Source: Bacillota bacterium
GTDB lineage: Bacteria; Bacillota; Clostridia; Lachnospirales; Lachnospiraceae
Assembly: GCA_023424995.1 (NCBI GenBank)
Contig: JAFADH010000213.1
Coordinates: 1 to 60,370, forward strand
Direction: 5' to 3'
Length of the DNA: 60,370 nt
Both the position numbers and the translations under genes were made by a program. Numbering within the stretch: the stretch's first letter is position 1; each line of letters begins with the position of its first letter. Under the pieces are notes generated by a model, which was not told the origin of the DNA, did no database searches, and was given only the letters and a program-made list of their open reading frames with translations. Positions 43,587 through 52,907 of the stretch are shown one piece after another.

Positions 43587-45836
43587 TTATAATTTGAACC
43601 TTTCGACGATCTCCCTGAGACTATTGGCATAAGCGGTGTTTTCGTTAGCCATGCTCTGGGTCCGGCCGGTGAGGGCGACAATATTGGTATTCTTCTCAGC
43701 CACATCGGTTACACCGGAGGCAGCTTCACTGATCATAAGATTGATCTCAGTGATGGAATCAGTAATTCCATGCACGTTGGTATTTAATAAGTCGATTTGT
43801 GTCTGTATATTCATCATAGCCCTGCTCATAAAGCCGGCATCTTCATTATATTTCTCACTGTCGCCCATAAAGGTTTTATAATCCTCAATTACCTTATCTC
43901 CAAGGAAATCCAGGGTCTGCTGCAGGCTTTTGGTCATATTCCCGACTGCCTTGTATACTTCGTCGACAGTGTCAGTTATATGGGCAACCGTTCTGCCTGA
44001 CTGATTCGCAAGGTTGCCGATTTCGGCAGCAACCACGGAAAAACCGCGTCCTGCTTCACCGGCCCTGGCTGCCTCGATAGAGGCGTTCAAAGCAAGGAGA
44101 TTCGTCTGGCCGGCAATATCCCTGATGATATTCGTAAGCATATGGATCTTTTCCACTGCCTTCGCCTGCTCTATGGCAGCATCGGTTTTGGCCTTCACCT
44201 CCTCATATATCTTCCGGGTAGTCTGTGTCGCTGTAAGAGTGGAGGTTTTAAGCTCTGCCGTCCGGGCGATAATATCCTTCGATAACCTGGCACTTGCCTC
44301 CGCCTTGTCTGTAATATCCTTGGAATTAAGGCTTATCTGTTCGATGGAGCTGCGTATCTGTTCCGTCGTAGCCGATGTCTCCTGCATACCGGCTGAAAGC
44401 TCTTCCACGGTAGCAGAATTATCAGAGGCATGATCATTCACGGAATAAGATATGGTATTCAAATTGTTGGAAGAAGCTGTGATCTCATTGGAAACTTCAC
44501 TAATATGTAGAAGTATATCCTTCAGGGAGCCTCTCATCCGGGTGATAGCTCTAGCCATCTCGCCCGTCTCATCCTTGCGCAGCAGCAGCCGCTTCTGAGA
44601 CTCATCCTCGGTAAAGTCAAGCTCTGCCGTCCTATGTATCAGCTGTGTGATCTTATGTATGGAATTTGTTATATTGCCTGTTATGACTAAGGAAAGTGAT
44701 ACTAATACAGCCGCAAGAAATACAACAATAAGGATCGTGCCGGTCGCAACTACATTCAAGGATGCAAGGACCTCAGCCTGGTCGGCAGCGGTAAATAATA
44801 TCCATCCATTGTCTGAAGCTGCCGTAAAGGCAGCATATATTGCATTACCTTCATAATCGTAGGTTACAATACCGGATCTTGAAATATCTCCTTCCTTCAA
44901 CCGGCTGACTATATCCGTAATCTCGCCGACCTTAAGGGAAGCTCCGATTATATCGCTATTGGGATGATAAAGCAGTGCTCCGTTGGAATCAAGGATGAAT
45001 ACATGGCCGGACTTGTAATTCCCCACCGTAGCATCACTCAGGATGCTTGCGAGCCAGGATGCTTTCACCGACAGAACAATCGCTCCGGTGTATTCGGTAA
45101 CCGGTGCATTCTGTTCAGACCTGACCGGCATACCGGCGGTATCAGCAGGTGGTGTCTGTACAGCGGTATCATCACCGGATACGTAGGAATTACCCATATC
45201 CGGATTGACGGCGGCTGCACCGCCTTCTGCGGGCATGGTGCCGTCAGGAATAGCCTCCGTACCGTCAGGCATATCATGGAATCCGATTACCTGCATATCC
45301 GATCTCAGCGGAATGGCAAAATTCACACAGGCTTCGCCGGAATTCTCTGATATAAATATATCGCTCTGAGTGCTTAATCCGGTAGATACCATGTCTGAAT
45401 AATATGCTTCTCCGGACAGATCGTTACCTGTCAGGTTATTGTCGGAGCTATAGAGAACAATTCCATTCTCATCTACGATACTGATATCTTCACTATAGGA
45501 ATTGGTTCCCAAGTACATGGCAGCCAATTCCCTTATCTCATCTTCATATTCACTTCCGCCTGACTGTACATAATCAGAGATTGAGGCCGAGCCCATCATA
45601 AAGTTGGCGGATTGGCTGATCTGATCCACCGCAGAGGATAGATTGCTGCCATAGGATTTTGCCAGCTCCTGCATGATGAGTTCGGTACTGTCTGTTATGA
45701 CACTTTTACTGGCCTGGAATAGATAGATGAAGGTAACCATGGTTGAAATAAGTATAAAAACTGTGCATAGCATGGCAATCTTCGACTTGATAGAGTAAAC
45801 AGAGAATTTGTAGTTCTTCTTAAGCTGTACTTTCAT
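43587..45836 (-). CDS. Methyl-accepting chemotaxis protein, Cache sensor
   Basis: A 749-residue chemoreceptor. Membrane segment 1 is at about residues 20-42. An outside Cache-type sensor follows (about 45-350; DISIVDENGIVLYSSD and GHVFILDSNGALLYHPNSD are the two Cache strands). Next are segment 2 (about 362-385), a HAMP domain, and the signalling domain with the conserved hairpin tip NLLALNASIEAARAGEAGRG. Between the two Cache halves lies a Pro/Ala/Gly/Asp-rich insert (about 183-250) with no fold I recognise. No che or flagellar gene is in the window. Ligand unknown. Confidence 0.93.
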   Translation of the reverse strand: MKVQLKKNYKFSVYSIKSKIAMLCTVFILISTMVTFIYLFQASKSVITDSTELIMQELAKSYGSNLSSAVDQISQSANFMMGSASISDYVQSGGSEYEDEIRELAAMYLGTNSYSEDISIVDENGIVLYSSDNNLTGNDLSGEAYYSDMVSTGLSTQSDIFISENSGEACVNFAIPLRSDMQVIGFHDMPDGTEAIPDGTMPAEGGAAAVNPDMGNSYVSGDDTAVQTPPADTAGMPVRSEQNAPVTEYTGAIVLSVKASWLASILSDATVGNYKSGHVFILDSNGALLYHPNSDIIGASLKVGEITDIVSRLKEGDISRSGIVTYDYEGNAIYAAFTAASDNGWILFTAADQAEVLASLNVVATGTILIVVFLAAVLVSLSLVITGNITNSIHKITQLIHRTAELDFTEDESQKRLLLRKDETGEMARAITRMRGSLKDILLHISEVSNEITASSNNLNTISYSVNDHASDNSATVEELSAGMQETSATTEQIRSSIEQISLNSKDITDKAEASARLSKDIIARTAELKTSTLTATQTTRKIYEEVKAKTDAAIEQAKAVEKIHMLTNIIRDIAGQTNLLALNASIEAARAGEAGRGFSVVAAEIGNLANQSGRTVAHITDTVDEVYKAVGNMTKSLQQTLDFLGDKVIEDYKTFMGDSEKYNEDAGFMSRAMMNIQTQIDLLNTNVHGITDSITEINLMISEAASGVTDVAEKNTNIVALTGRTQSMANENTAYANSLREIVERFKL

Positions 45837-46010
45837 GTGGAATGTCCTCTCTTGTATTATGATATATTGCTTATAATCGCTCTGCAGCTATGGGATAGCG
45901 TCAGGTTTGATATAATATTAGGAATTCCTCATGGATATAATGTGTAAAACCCGTGAATATTCTGTGAGCGGTTATTTAAAATAACTTAAAACTGTCATGG
46001 CAGTCCTTTC

Positions 46011-46039
46011 TTGTGTTCTGCGCCAGTCTGCTATATAAT
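46011..46039 (+). promoter_or_regulatory. Promoter of the M42 peptidase gene
   Basis: TTGTGT (46011-46016), 17-bp spacer, TATAAT (46034-46039), about 35 bp before the ATG. Confidence 0.65.
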
Positions 46040-46073
46040 GGTATTGTCTAATTTAAATATGAGGAGAACAATT

Positions 46074-47099
46074 ATGCAGACAATAGATTATATCATTCAG
46101 ACACTGGAAACCCTGGTGAATATTCCGAGTCCATCCGGATATACCGGAGAGGTTATGGAATTTGTTAAAAAGGAAGCGGAAGGCTTTGGGTGTATGGCAG
46201 AATATAGCCAGAAAGGCGGCTTAATCCTGTCGGTCTCCGGGAAAGACAGTGAGACTGTGGGGTTATCCGCCCACGTGGATACCCTGGGAGCCATGGTGCG
46301 TTCCATTGACCCCGAAGGCTATCTGCGTTTCACCCTGGTCGGAGGATTTACAATGCATAGTGTAGAAGGTGCATATTGTAAAATCCACACACGGGATGGA
46401 AGAACTTATTCAGGAACGATCTTAATCAAGAGCTCCTCCGTTCACAGCTATGATGATGCCAGGACGATGGAACGCACTGACCGCAATATGCAGATACGTA
46501 TCGACGAACTTGTTAAAAGCAGGGAGGATGTGCTGGCTCTTGGCATTGAACACGGTGACTATATCAGCTTTGATCCGAAATTCCAGGTTATGGACAGCGG
46601 CTTTATCAAGTCCAGGCATCTGGACGACAAGGCATCTGTGGCAGTAATCCTGGGTGTGTTAAAAGAAATGAGCGAGGGCAGTATCCTGCCGGAGCACAAT
46701 ATAAAGATACTGATCAGTAATTATGAAGAGGTAGGCTTCGGCGCCAGCTGGGTACCCCAGGATATCAGAGAACTGCTGGCAATTGATATGGGGGTTATCG
46801 GTGATGACCTGAACGGTTCCGAATATAAAGTCTCTATCTGCGCCAAGGATTCCCGAGGTCCCTACGATTATGAGATGACAAACCGGCTGATTGAGCTGGC
46901 TAAGAAGAATGCAGTGGATTACGTGGTCGATATCTTTCCGCATTACGGTTCCGATGTATCCGCCGCTCTTTCCGGAGGGAATGATATCCGCGGTGCTCTG
47001 ATCGGACAGGGGGTCCATGCCTCCCATGGCATGGAACGCACCCATATCAGGGGGATTGAGAATACTTTGAAGCTGTTGAAGCTGTATCTAGGAGTTTAA
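46074..47099 (+). CDS. M42 family metallo-aminopeptidase
   Basis: A 341-residue M42 (FrvX/glutamyl aminopeptidase-like) peptidase that forms large tetrahedral complexes and trims peptides. Metal ligands are visible in LSAHVDTLGAMV (His, Asp), SRHLDDKASVAV (Asp), ISNYEEVGFGA (the Glu pair) and ALIGQGVHASHGMERTH. The ATG at 46074 has AGGAG upstream; a longer in-frame start lies inside the promoter and is rejected. A terminator hairpin follows. Confidence 0.92.
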   Translation: MQTIDYIIQTLETLVNIPSPSGYTGEVMEFVKKEAEGFGCMAEYSQKGGLILSVSGKDSETVGLSAHVDTLGAMVRSIDPEGYLRFTLVGGFTMHSVEGAYCKIHTRDGRTYSGTILIKSSSVHSYDDARTMERTDRNMQIRIDELVKSREDVLALGIEHGDYISFDPKFQVMDSGFIKSRHLDDKASVAVILGVLKEMSEGSILPEHNIKILISNYEEVGFGASWVPQDIRELLAIDMGVIGDDLNGSEYKVSICAKDSRGPYDYEMTNRLIELAKKNAVDYVVDIFPHYGSDVSAALSGGNDIRGALIGQGVHASHGMERTHIRGIENTLKLLKLYLGV

Positions 47100-47118
47100 G
47101 ATATCCGGTATAGATATG

Positions 47119-47167
47119 AAATGCTCATCTGAGTGAAAGCTTGGAGGAGCATTTTTTATTGCAAAAA
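47119..47167 (+). terminator. Terminator of the M42 peptidase gene
   Basis: AAATGCTC pairs with GAGCATTT after a long loop, followed by TTTTTATT. Confidence 0.75.
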
Positions 47168-47180
47168 TTATGAAACGTGA

Positions 47181-47207
47181 TTGACAAATGTCAGAAGGTG
47201 TTATAAT
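47181..47207 (+). promoter_or_regulatory. Promoter of the YtrA-ABC operon
   Basis: TTGACA (47181-47186) and TATAAT (47202-47207) with a short 15-bp spacer. The suboptimal spacing may suit tight repression. Confidence 0.65.
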
Positions 47208-47224
47208 GTATATATAGTATATAC
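47208..47224. promoter_or_regulatory. YtrA-type operator
   Basis: GTATATA-TAG-TATATAC is a perfect 7-3-7 palindrome directly after the -10 box, at the expected start of transcription, and fits a small GntR/YtrA repressor encoded just downstream. Confidence 0.75.
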
Positions 47225-47250
47225 ACAATATAACGTTTTGGAGGTGAGCG

Positions 47251-47625
47251 ATGAATATAATTATAAGTAATTCCAGCGAAAAACCGATCTATGAGCAGAT
47301 AACCTCCCAGTTTAAACAAATGATCATAAATGGTGAACTGGAGGCAGGAACAGTGCTGCCCTCCATGCGGACTCTGGCGAAAGAGCTTCGAATCAGTGTG
47401 ATTACCACCAAGAGAGCTTATGAAGACCTGGAGCGAGACGGTTTTATTGATACAATTGTGGGCAAGGGAAGCATTGTAGCTGAGAAGAATCTGGAATTTG
47501 TCAGGGAGGAACAGCTGAGGATCGTAGAAGACCATCTTACAAAAGCCGTGGAAGGTGCAAAAGCCGGAGGAATAGGGATGGAAGAGCTGGTACAGATAAT
47601 GAGAATGATTTATGAGGAGGCATGA
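47251..47625 (+). CDS. GntR family regulator, YtrA subfamily
   Basis: A 124-residue regulator with the GntR winged helix (PIYEQITSQFKQMIINGELE, then LPSMRTLAKELRISVITTKRAYEDLE) and only a short helical tail for dimerisation, which defines the YtrA subgroup. These repressors usually control the ABC transporter genes that follow; here the stop overlaps the next gene's region. GGAGGTG precedes the ATG. A perfect palindrome covers its promoter's start site. Confidence 0.93.
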   Translation: MNIIISNSSEKPIYEQITSQFKQMIINGELEAGTVLPSMRTLAKELRISVITTKRAYEDLERDGFIDTIVGKGSIVAEKNLEFVREEQLRIVEDHLTKAVEGAKAGGIGMEELVQIMRMIYEEA

Positions 47626-47627
47626 GT

Positions 47628-48515
47628 ATGAAAAGCATAATTAATAAGGATAGTACGGATGCAATTGTAATTGATAAGCTGGTAAAGCAGTATAAGGACT
47701 TTACCCTGGACAATATCAGCTTTCAGGTTCCCCGGGGAACAATCATGGGCTTTGTAGGTGAGAACGGAGCAGGCAAGACAACAACAATAAAGGCTGTTAT
47801 GGATCTGATACGCACAGACGGAGGCAGTATTACTGTCCTGGGCTCAGACTCAAGACAACTGCCGAAGAAGATCAAATCCCAGATCGGAGTTGTCTTTGAC
47901 GGCAGTAATCTTCATGATAATTTAAATTGCAGGAATATTAATCTTGTTATGAAGAACATTTATCCAAATTGGAATGAAGGTACATTCAGGAATTATATTA
48001 AGCGATTTGATCTGCCGGAGAGTAAGACCATTAAGGAATATTCCCGTGGTATGAAGATGAAGCTTTCCATCGCCATCGCCATGTCCCATAATTCGAAGCT
48101 GCTTATTCTGGATGAGGCCACCAGCGGTCTGGATCCTATGGTAAGGGATGAGATACTGGACATATTCCTTGAATTCATACAGGAGGAAGATCATACCATC
48201 CTGTTATCCTCCCATATCATCAGTGATATTGAGAAGATAGCCGATTATGTGACATTTATCCATAAAGGAAAGATAGTCTTCAGTGAGAGCAAGGACAATC
48301 TGATATACCAGTATGGAATTATCCGATGCCGTAAGGAGGATGTGGCATCAATTGACCGGTCCTATGTGGTAGGCATCCGGGAGAACAGCTTCGGCGCGGA
48401 GGTAATGATTAGGAATAAGGATAAATTCTTAAGGCATAATCGCCAGTTCTCCATAGAACGGTCCTCCATCGAAGAGATTATGCTGTATGTAAGCAGGGGA
48501 AAGGAGAGAGTATAG
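47628..48515 (+). CDS. ABC transporter ATPase, YtrB-like
   Basis: A 295-residue ATPase with Walker A GENGAGKTTTI, signature YSRGMKMKL, Walker B LLILDEATSGLD and H-loop LLSSHII, followed by an extra 80-residue C-terminal domain, as in ABC-2 exporters of the YtrB/BcrA kind. The signature YSRGM is the usual variant there. I chose the ATG at 47628, with GGAGG 7 nt upstream, over an ATG at 47622 that overlaps the regulator's stop. Second gene of a three-gene operon. Confidence 0.92.
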   Translation: MKSIINKDSTDAIVIDKLVKQYKDFTLDNISFQVPRGTIMGFVGENGAGKTTTIKAVMDLIRTDGGSITVLGSDSRQLPKKIKSQIGVVFDGSNLHDNLNCRNINLVMKNIYPNWNEGTFRNYIKRFDLPESKTIKEYSRGMKMKLSIAIAMSHNSKLLILDEATSGLDPMVRDEILDIFLEFIQEEDHTILLSSHIISDIEKIADYVTFIHKGKIVFSESKDNLIYQYGIIRCRKEDVASIDRSYVVGIRENSFGAEVMIRNKDKFLRHNRQFSIERSSIEEIMLYVSRGKERV

Positions 48516-48516
48516 C

Positions 48517-49170
48517 ATGAAGGGATTAATATTAAAGGACTTTATGAATCTAAAGAAAAATGCAAGGATGTGTGTTATGTTAACGGCTTTTTACCTTGTC
48601 TTTGCCATTGCAACCAAGGATACCGATACGCTTAGTGTCGTATTGGTCATGTTTTTTGCCATATTCACCCTCAGTCTGTACAGCTACGATGATTTGGCAA
48701 AATGGGATGCGTATGCATTGACCATGCCGGTCACAAAGGTTGATATGGTAAAAAGTAAATATATCATGATGGTATTGTTAACAATAATTGGAGCTGTACT
48801 TAATTCTGTTCTTACAATTCTAATAAATACATTGAATGAGGCTGCTTCCATATTCAATGGTTTTTCTGTCATAGGAGGCGGTATTGCTATCGTATTTTTA
48901 TTTTACAGTATATTATTGCCGTTTATAACAAAGCTGGGAGTAGAGAAAGCAAGATTGATCTTCTTTGTTGTATATTTTATACCTTTTATCACAATCATGA
49001 TCATAAAGAGAATGGCCGGCGACCGTGAATTTGTGCTGCCGGAAAAGCTTATTGATATAATCGAAGTAATTGTCCGGTATTCTTATGTCTTCATACCGTT
49101 AACGGTAGCTATATTACTGGCCGTATCGTACAGCATCTCAGTTCGGATCTATTGCAGGAAGGAATTCTAA
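48517..49170 (+). CDS. ABC-2 type permease
   Basis: A 217-residue membrane protein with about six segments. The start MKGLILKDFMNLKKNAR and the KWDAYALTMPVTKVDMVKSKY motif are characteristic of the ABC2_membrane_5 permeases that pair with GntR/YtrA-controlled ATPases. It starts one base after the ATPase stop. Substrate unknown; related systems respond to cell-wall-active compounds (known of the family, not shown here). Confidence 0.88.
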   Translation: MKGLILKDFMNLKKNARMCVMLTAFYLVFAIATKDTDTLSVVLVMFFAIFTLSLYSYDDLAKWDAYALTMPVTKVDMVKSKYIMMVLLTIIGAVLNSVLTILINTLNEAASIFNGFSVIGGGIAIVFLFYSILLPFITKLGVEKARLIFFVVYFIPFITIMIIKRMAGDREFVLPEKLIDIIEVIVRYSYVFIPLTVAILLAVSYSISVRIYCRKEF

Positions 49171-49203
49171 GGATAAAAAATATAATTAATACGGTGAAAT
49201 ATG

Positions 49204-49243
49204 AAGACGGCTACTATGGGTAATATCCATAGTAGCCATCTTT
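49204..49243 (+). terminator. Terminator of the YtrA-ABC operon
   Basis: GGCTACTATGG pairs with CCATAGTAGCC, extended by AAGA/TCTT across one mismatch, then TTTGTG. Confidence 0.75.
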
Positions 49244-49280
49244 GTGCTGTAGGGTGATACTAAATTTCACAAAACATTAG

Positions 49281-49309
49281 TTGAAAAGTGTAATAAAACA
49301 GTTTATAAT
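49281..49309 (+). promoter_or_regulatory. Promoter of the GH43 gene
   Basis: TTGAAA (49281-49286), 17-bp spacer, TATAAT (49304-49309), giving a leader of about 110 nt. Confidence 0.7.
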
Positions 49310-49425
49310 GAAATAAATGATAATCAATGAGGAATAAAGGTTATCACATTGGGGGATGAGTCATTGGATTACGGCTCATATGGTTGCATGTTAACGAATT
49401 TTCTATTAACAGAAAGGTATATATA

Positions 49426-51096
49426 ATGAAGAAAAAGCGATTATTATTGCTATTGTCCGTTCTGCTCTCATTTGTTATCCTGTCGGCAGGCTGCAGCAGG
49501 CAAGGCAGTGAGGGTGAGGATAATACCCGGGATACTGATATAACAGAAGCGCCAACAGTAACTAAGGAGCCCGATGCCGGAACGGAGGACCTGCCTGCAG
49601 ACATTCCTACACTGACACCTGCCCCGACTCCCGAGGTATTCGAGGAAGAACCGATACAAATCGTTGATACCAACTTCTTCCGGGTAAGTGTTCATGATCC
49701 ATCCATCGTAAAAGCCGACGGCAAATACTATATCTTTGGTTCCCACAGGGCATGGGCGGTAAGCACGGATCTAATGGAATGGGAAACCTATAACAATAAT
49801 CTGAGCACGAAATTCAATGATATTCTCGGCGGTATCTGGGAGGAATGGAGCAGTACGCCGTCCAACCCGGAATTAAGGGGGAATATGTGGGCGCCGGATG
49901 TCATATATAATACCGCCATGAAGAAGTGGTGCATGTATATGAGCGTAAACGGGGATGACTGGAAGTCGACCATCGTTCTCCTGACAGCGGACAATATTGA
50001 AGGACCTTATGAGTATGTCGGACCGGTTATTTACTCCGGCTTCAACAACGGTGACCATCCCGTAGAGCTGACGGATGTATATAAGGTATTGGGAGAAGGT
50101 GCAAACCTTACCAGATACCAATCAACCAAGAATACGAAGCTGAATGCAATTGATCCCTGCGTAAAATATGATGAAGAGGGTAATCTGTGGATGGCCTTCG
50201 GCTCCTGGTTCGGCGGTCTGTATATGTTCCGGCTGGATAATGAAACCGGGCTCAGAGACTATTCCGTTACCTATGAGACAGTAGAGAATGTATCCGATCA
50301 ATATTATGGTTATAAAATAGCCGGCGGCTGGGGAATGTCCGGTGAAGGACCTTATGTTGAGAAATTCGGCGATTATTATTACCTCTTTGTATCCTATGGA
50401 GGCTTAACGGCACAGGGAGGATATCAGATCAGAGTATTCCGTTCAGAGAAGATCAATGGTCCGTATGCTGACCAGAACGGCATACCGGCAGTATACTCGG
50501 AACCGGTTACGAATAATCTGAATACTAACGTAGGGGTGCGTCTGTTCGGATCCTATAAATTTACAGGAAATACATATACTCATGTGGCACAGGGGCATAA
50601 TTCCGTATTGCTTGATGATGACGGCAAGATGTATGTGGTATACCACACCAGGTTCGCAGCCGGAGAGAAACCGAATCCGGAATATCACGAGGTCAATGTG
50701 CATCAGCTATTCCTGAACCAGGACGGCTGGCTGGTGGCAGCGCCTTATGAATATACCGGTGAGACTATTCCGGCGGAGGGATATACCAGGCAGGAGATGG
50801 TGGGCGAATATGAATTTGTAATTCATAAACCGGATGTTTTCTATCGGGTGATTCTTGATAAGGCCTATGGGGTGGCGGAGACGAAGAATATAGCTCTGTA
50901 CAGCGACGGTACGGTTCAGGGAGATATTACCGGAACCTGGGATTATACGGAAGGTACGGCTTACATGTCCATCACTCTGGATGAAGTTACTTATAAAGGC
51001 TTATTTGTAAAGCAGGGCAATGAGACTGACCATAAGCTGGTAATGACCTTCACTGCGCTTGGTAATAATGTAACTGTTATGGGCAGTAAGAAGTAA
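49426..51096 (+). CDS. GH43 arabinanase-like lipoprotein
   Basis: A 556-residue glycoside hydrolase family 43 protein, likely an arabinan-degrading enzyme (endo-arabinanase or arabinofuranosidase type). The signal peptide ends in a lipobox (LSAGC, Cys23), so it should be anchored to the outer face of the membrane by a lipid. A Thr/Pro/Glu-rich linker (24-80) precedes the five-bladed propeller. Catalytic residues fit HDPSI (Asp91), AIDPCVKYD (Asp) and MSGEGPYVEKF (Glu). A C-terminal beta domain (about 455-556) resembles that of GH43 arabinanases. Start chosen at the ATG before KKKRLLL. Confidence 0.9.
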   Translation: MKKKRLLLLLSVLLSFVILSAGCSRQGSEGEDNTRDTDITEAPTVTKEPDAGTEDLPADIPTLTPAPTPEVFEEEPIQIVDTNFFRVSVHDPSIVKADGKYYIFGSHRAWAVSTDLMEWETYNNNLSTKFNDILGGIWEEWSSTPSNPELRGNMWAPDVIYNTAMKKWCMYMSVNGDDWKSTIVLLTADNIEGPYEYVGPVIYSGFNNGDHPVELTDVYKVLGEGANLTRYQSTKNTKLNAIDPCVKYDEEGNLWMAFGSWFGGLYMFRLDNETGLRDYSVTYETVENVSDQYYGYKIAGGWGMSGEGPYVEKFGDYYYLFVSYGGLTAQGGYQIRVFRSEKINGPYADQNGIPAVYSEPVTNNLNTNVGVRLFGSYKFTGNTYTHVAQGHNSVLLDDDGKMYVVYHTRFAAGEKPNPEYHEVNVHQLFLNQDGWLVAAPYEYTGETIPAEGYTRQEMVGEYEFVIHKPDVFYRVILDKAYGVAETKNIALYSDGTVQGDITGTWDYTEGTAYMSITLDEVTYKGLFVKQGNETDHKLVMTFTALGNNVTVMGSKK

Positions 51097-51167
51097 TCCG
51101 TTCGCACCTTTCTTGTTATATTTCATAAAATAATGTATGGAATTATAGAAAGAAAGGATAACCTCAA

Positions 51168-51824
51168 TTGGATAACAATAATTATAGCAATATGGAATCT
51201 TCTGATAAAAAAGATATGAAAAGTCAGCAGATGTACCCGGGCCGCGGACCTGATAACCGTTATGACAGGAATGACAGAAACGACAGGAATGACAGGAATG
51301 GCAGGGATGACAGGAATGGCAGAGACGGCAGAGATGGAAGAGACAGCAGAGATGGAAGAGACGGCAGAGATGGAAGAGACGGCAGGGACGGCAGGCAGAG
51401 ACCCGGCCAGCCGGGCAGACCTACTCCTCCGGGCTTCAGAGGTCCTGTACAGCCTCCGGTAACTCCTCCGTCCACTCCTCCGCAAGGGATACCCGGCATG
51501 GGAGAAGCACCTAGAACCGCACCTCCGAACTTCATACCGGAGGCTCCGCAGATGGACCGCATGGGCGGACCTGGTCAGGCACCGGGGCAAACCGGCTTTG
51601 GATTTGGTTCTCCGGGCGTAGCCGGCGGAATGTTTATCCGACCCAATGAATTACGGGGATGCATGAATCGCTTCACTTATATATGGTTAATTAATGGAAA
51701 TGGTTTCTGGTTCTTCCCCACCTTTACTGACAGACGGTTTTTATTAGGCTTCCGTTGGAGAAGAAACCGTTGGGAATTTGAACGGATCGATTTAAGAAGA
51801 ATTCTCTTCTTCCGTTGCTTTTAA
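51168..51824 (+). CDS. Collagen-like GRD-repeat protein, clostridial C-domain
   Basis: A 218-residue protein without signal peptide or membrane segment. Residues about 27-75 are NDR and then GRD triplet repeats, collagen-like in spacing but with Asp/Arg in place of Pro. A Pro/Gly-rich stretch (76-150) follows. The last 60 residues (NELRGCMNRFTYIWLINGNG, FWFFPTF, FRWRRNRWEF, FFRCF) form an aromatic/Arg-rich domain that I have met at the C-terminus of other clostridial repeat proteins, function unknown. The start is TTG, 9 nt after AAAGGA. A surface or spore-coat role is inference. Confidence 0.7.
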   Translation: MDNNNYSNMESSDKKDMKSQQMYPGRGPDNRYDRNDRNDRNDRNGRDDRNGRDGRDGRDSRDGRDGRDGRDGRDGRQRPGQPGRPTPPGFRGPVQPPVTPPSTPPQGIPGMGEAPRTAPPNFIPEAPQMDRMGGPGQAPGQTGFGFGSPGVAGGMFIRPNELRGCMNRFTYIWLINGNGFWFFPTFTDRRFLLGFRWRRNRWEFERIDLRRILFFRCF

Positions 51825-51856
51825 TAGCGGTACCGGATCATAAAAGTTTCTTGAAA

Positions 51857-51898
51857 AAAGGCAGCTGCTGATATATATTCCATCAGCAGCTGTCCTTA
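51857..51898. terminator. Bidirectional terminator
   Basis: AAGG-CAGCTGCTGAT pairs with ATCAGCAGCTG-T-CCTT with one bulge, flanked by A-rich and T-rich sides (CTTATT). It lies between the convergent collagen-like and lgt genes. Confidence 0.8.
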
Positions 51899-51940
51899 TT
51901 CTGTTACAGTACACATTCTGTCATAATATCATATCCTGCC

Positions 51941-52825
51941 CTATACATCCTTCGAAGCGTCTTCAGTCTTATCTGCTTCAGATTCCTGTAAAGCTTCTTC
52001 TGTATTATTTTCCTTATCAATATCCTCCTCCACAGGAGCAGCTTCTGCTGTGTTACTTGGAGCAATTACTCCTCTGCGGGCCATCATGCCGCGGATAATC
52101 ACAATACCCCATCCCAGGAAGAATAGAATAACTGCGATAAACTGGGAGGTAGACAGAGCACCGACTGTGCCGCGCTCTAAGTCTCCACGGAAGAATTCAA
52201 TGATAAATCTTCCTGCACTATAGAAGATAAGATAGAAGCCTGCAACCTGTCCGGAAGCCTTTACCTTCTTAGATATTAACACCAATACCGCAAAATTAAT
52301 GAAATTCAAAATACTGGATATGAGTTGGGTAGGTATGATGTGAACATCAAGGGGAGCATAGTCAGAGGTATTATATTCCACGAAGAAATTACTCTTCGTC
52401 TCCCTGCCGTAACAGCAGCCTGCAAAGATACATCCGATACGCCCAAAACCCTGTGCTAATGCGATGGAGGGCATAACCAGATCAAAGTATTCAAAGAAGT
52501 TCAACTTATGACGCAGGCAGAAAAGTCCTCCGGCTAATATGCCGCCGATGATACCGCCATATACTACGAAGCCTTCCGATACATTAAGCAGAACGGACGG
52601 ATCTGCGAGGATCGTTTTAATCTGTGTGATGAGGTAAAGAAGCTTAGCCCCAAGAATTCCGCCGATCAGGCACCACCAGAAGAGTGCGAATATTAATTCA
52701 TAATGCATGCCCTTTTTCTTTGCCCGGTATTCTACTGTGAGGTATGCAGACAAAGCGCCAATTGCTATCATTAATCCATAGATGTGTATATAAATCGGTC
52801 CCCAGATATGTATTGTATTTATCAT
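51941..52825 (-). CDS. lgt: Prolipoprotein diacylglyceryl transferase
   Basis: A 294-residue membrane enzyme that transfers diacylglycerol from phosphatidylglycerol to the lipobox Cys of prelipoproteins. About seven membrane segments; IYIHIYGLMIAIG near the start, GFVVYGGIIGG, and the signature region GFGRIGCIFAGCCYGRET (the clostridial variant of GRxGNFxNGE). The last 50 residues are an acidic cytoplasmic tail (EEDIDKENNTEEALQE), which many homologues lack. The ATG at 52825 is 8 nt from GGGAGG. The GH43 lipoprotein nearby would be a substrate. Confidence 0.93.
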   Translation of the reverse strand: MINTIHIWGPIYIHIYGLMIAIGALSAYLTVEYRAKKKGMHYELIFALFWWCLIGGILGAKLLYLITQIKTILADPSVLLNVSEGFVVYGGIIGGILAGGLFCLRHKLNFFEYFDLVMPSIALAQGFGRIGCIFAGCCYGRETKSNFFVEYNTSDYAPLDVHIIPTQLISSILNFINFAVLVLISKKVKASGQVAGFYLIFYSAGRFIIEFFRGDLERGTVGALSTSQFIAVILFFLGWGIVIIRGMMARRGVIAPSNTAEAAPVEEDIDKENNTEEALQESEADKTEDASKDV

Positions 52826-52907
52826 AATCATTTCCTCCCGTGGCATATATAGACTAGTATACCTAATTTTTATTAAAAAGAAAATAGAAATTTTGAGAAA
52901 GAAAGCA

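Noticed and set aside
51260..51562. 100-codon minus-strand frame ending in LPSLPSLPS repeats
   Set aside because: Also a shadow of the GRD repeats; no ribosome binding site.
51123..51590. 155-codon minus-strand frame with SISAVS repeats
   Set aside because: Shadow of the GRD triplet repeats in the collagen-like gene.
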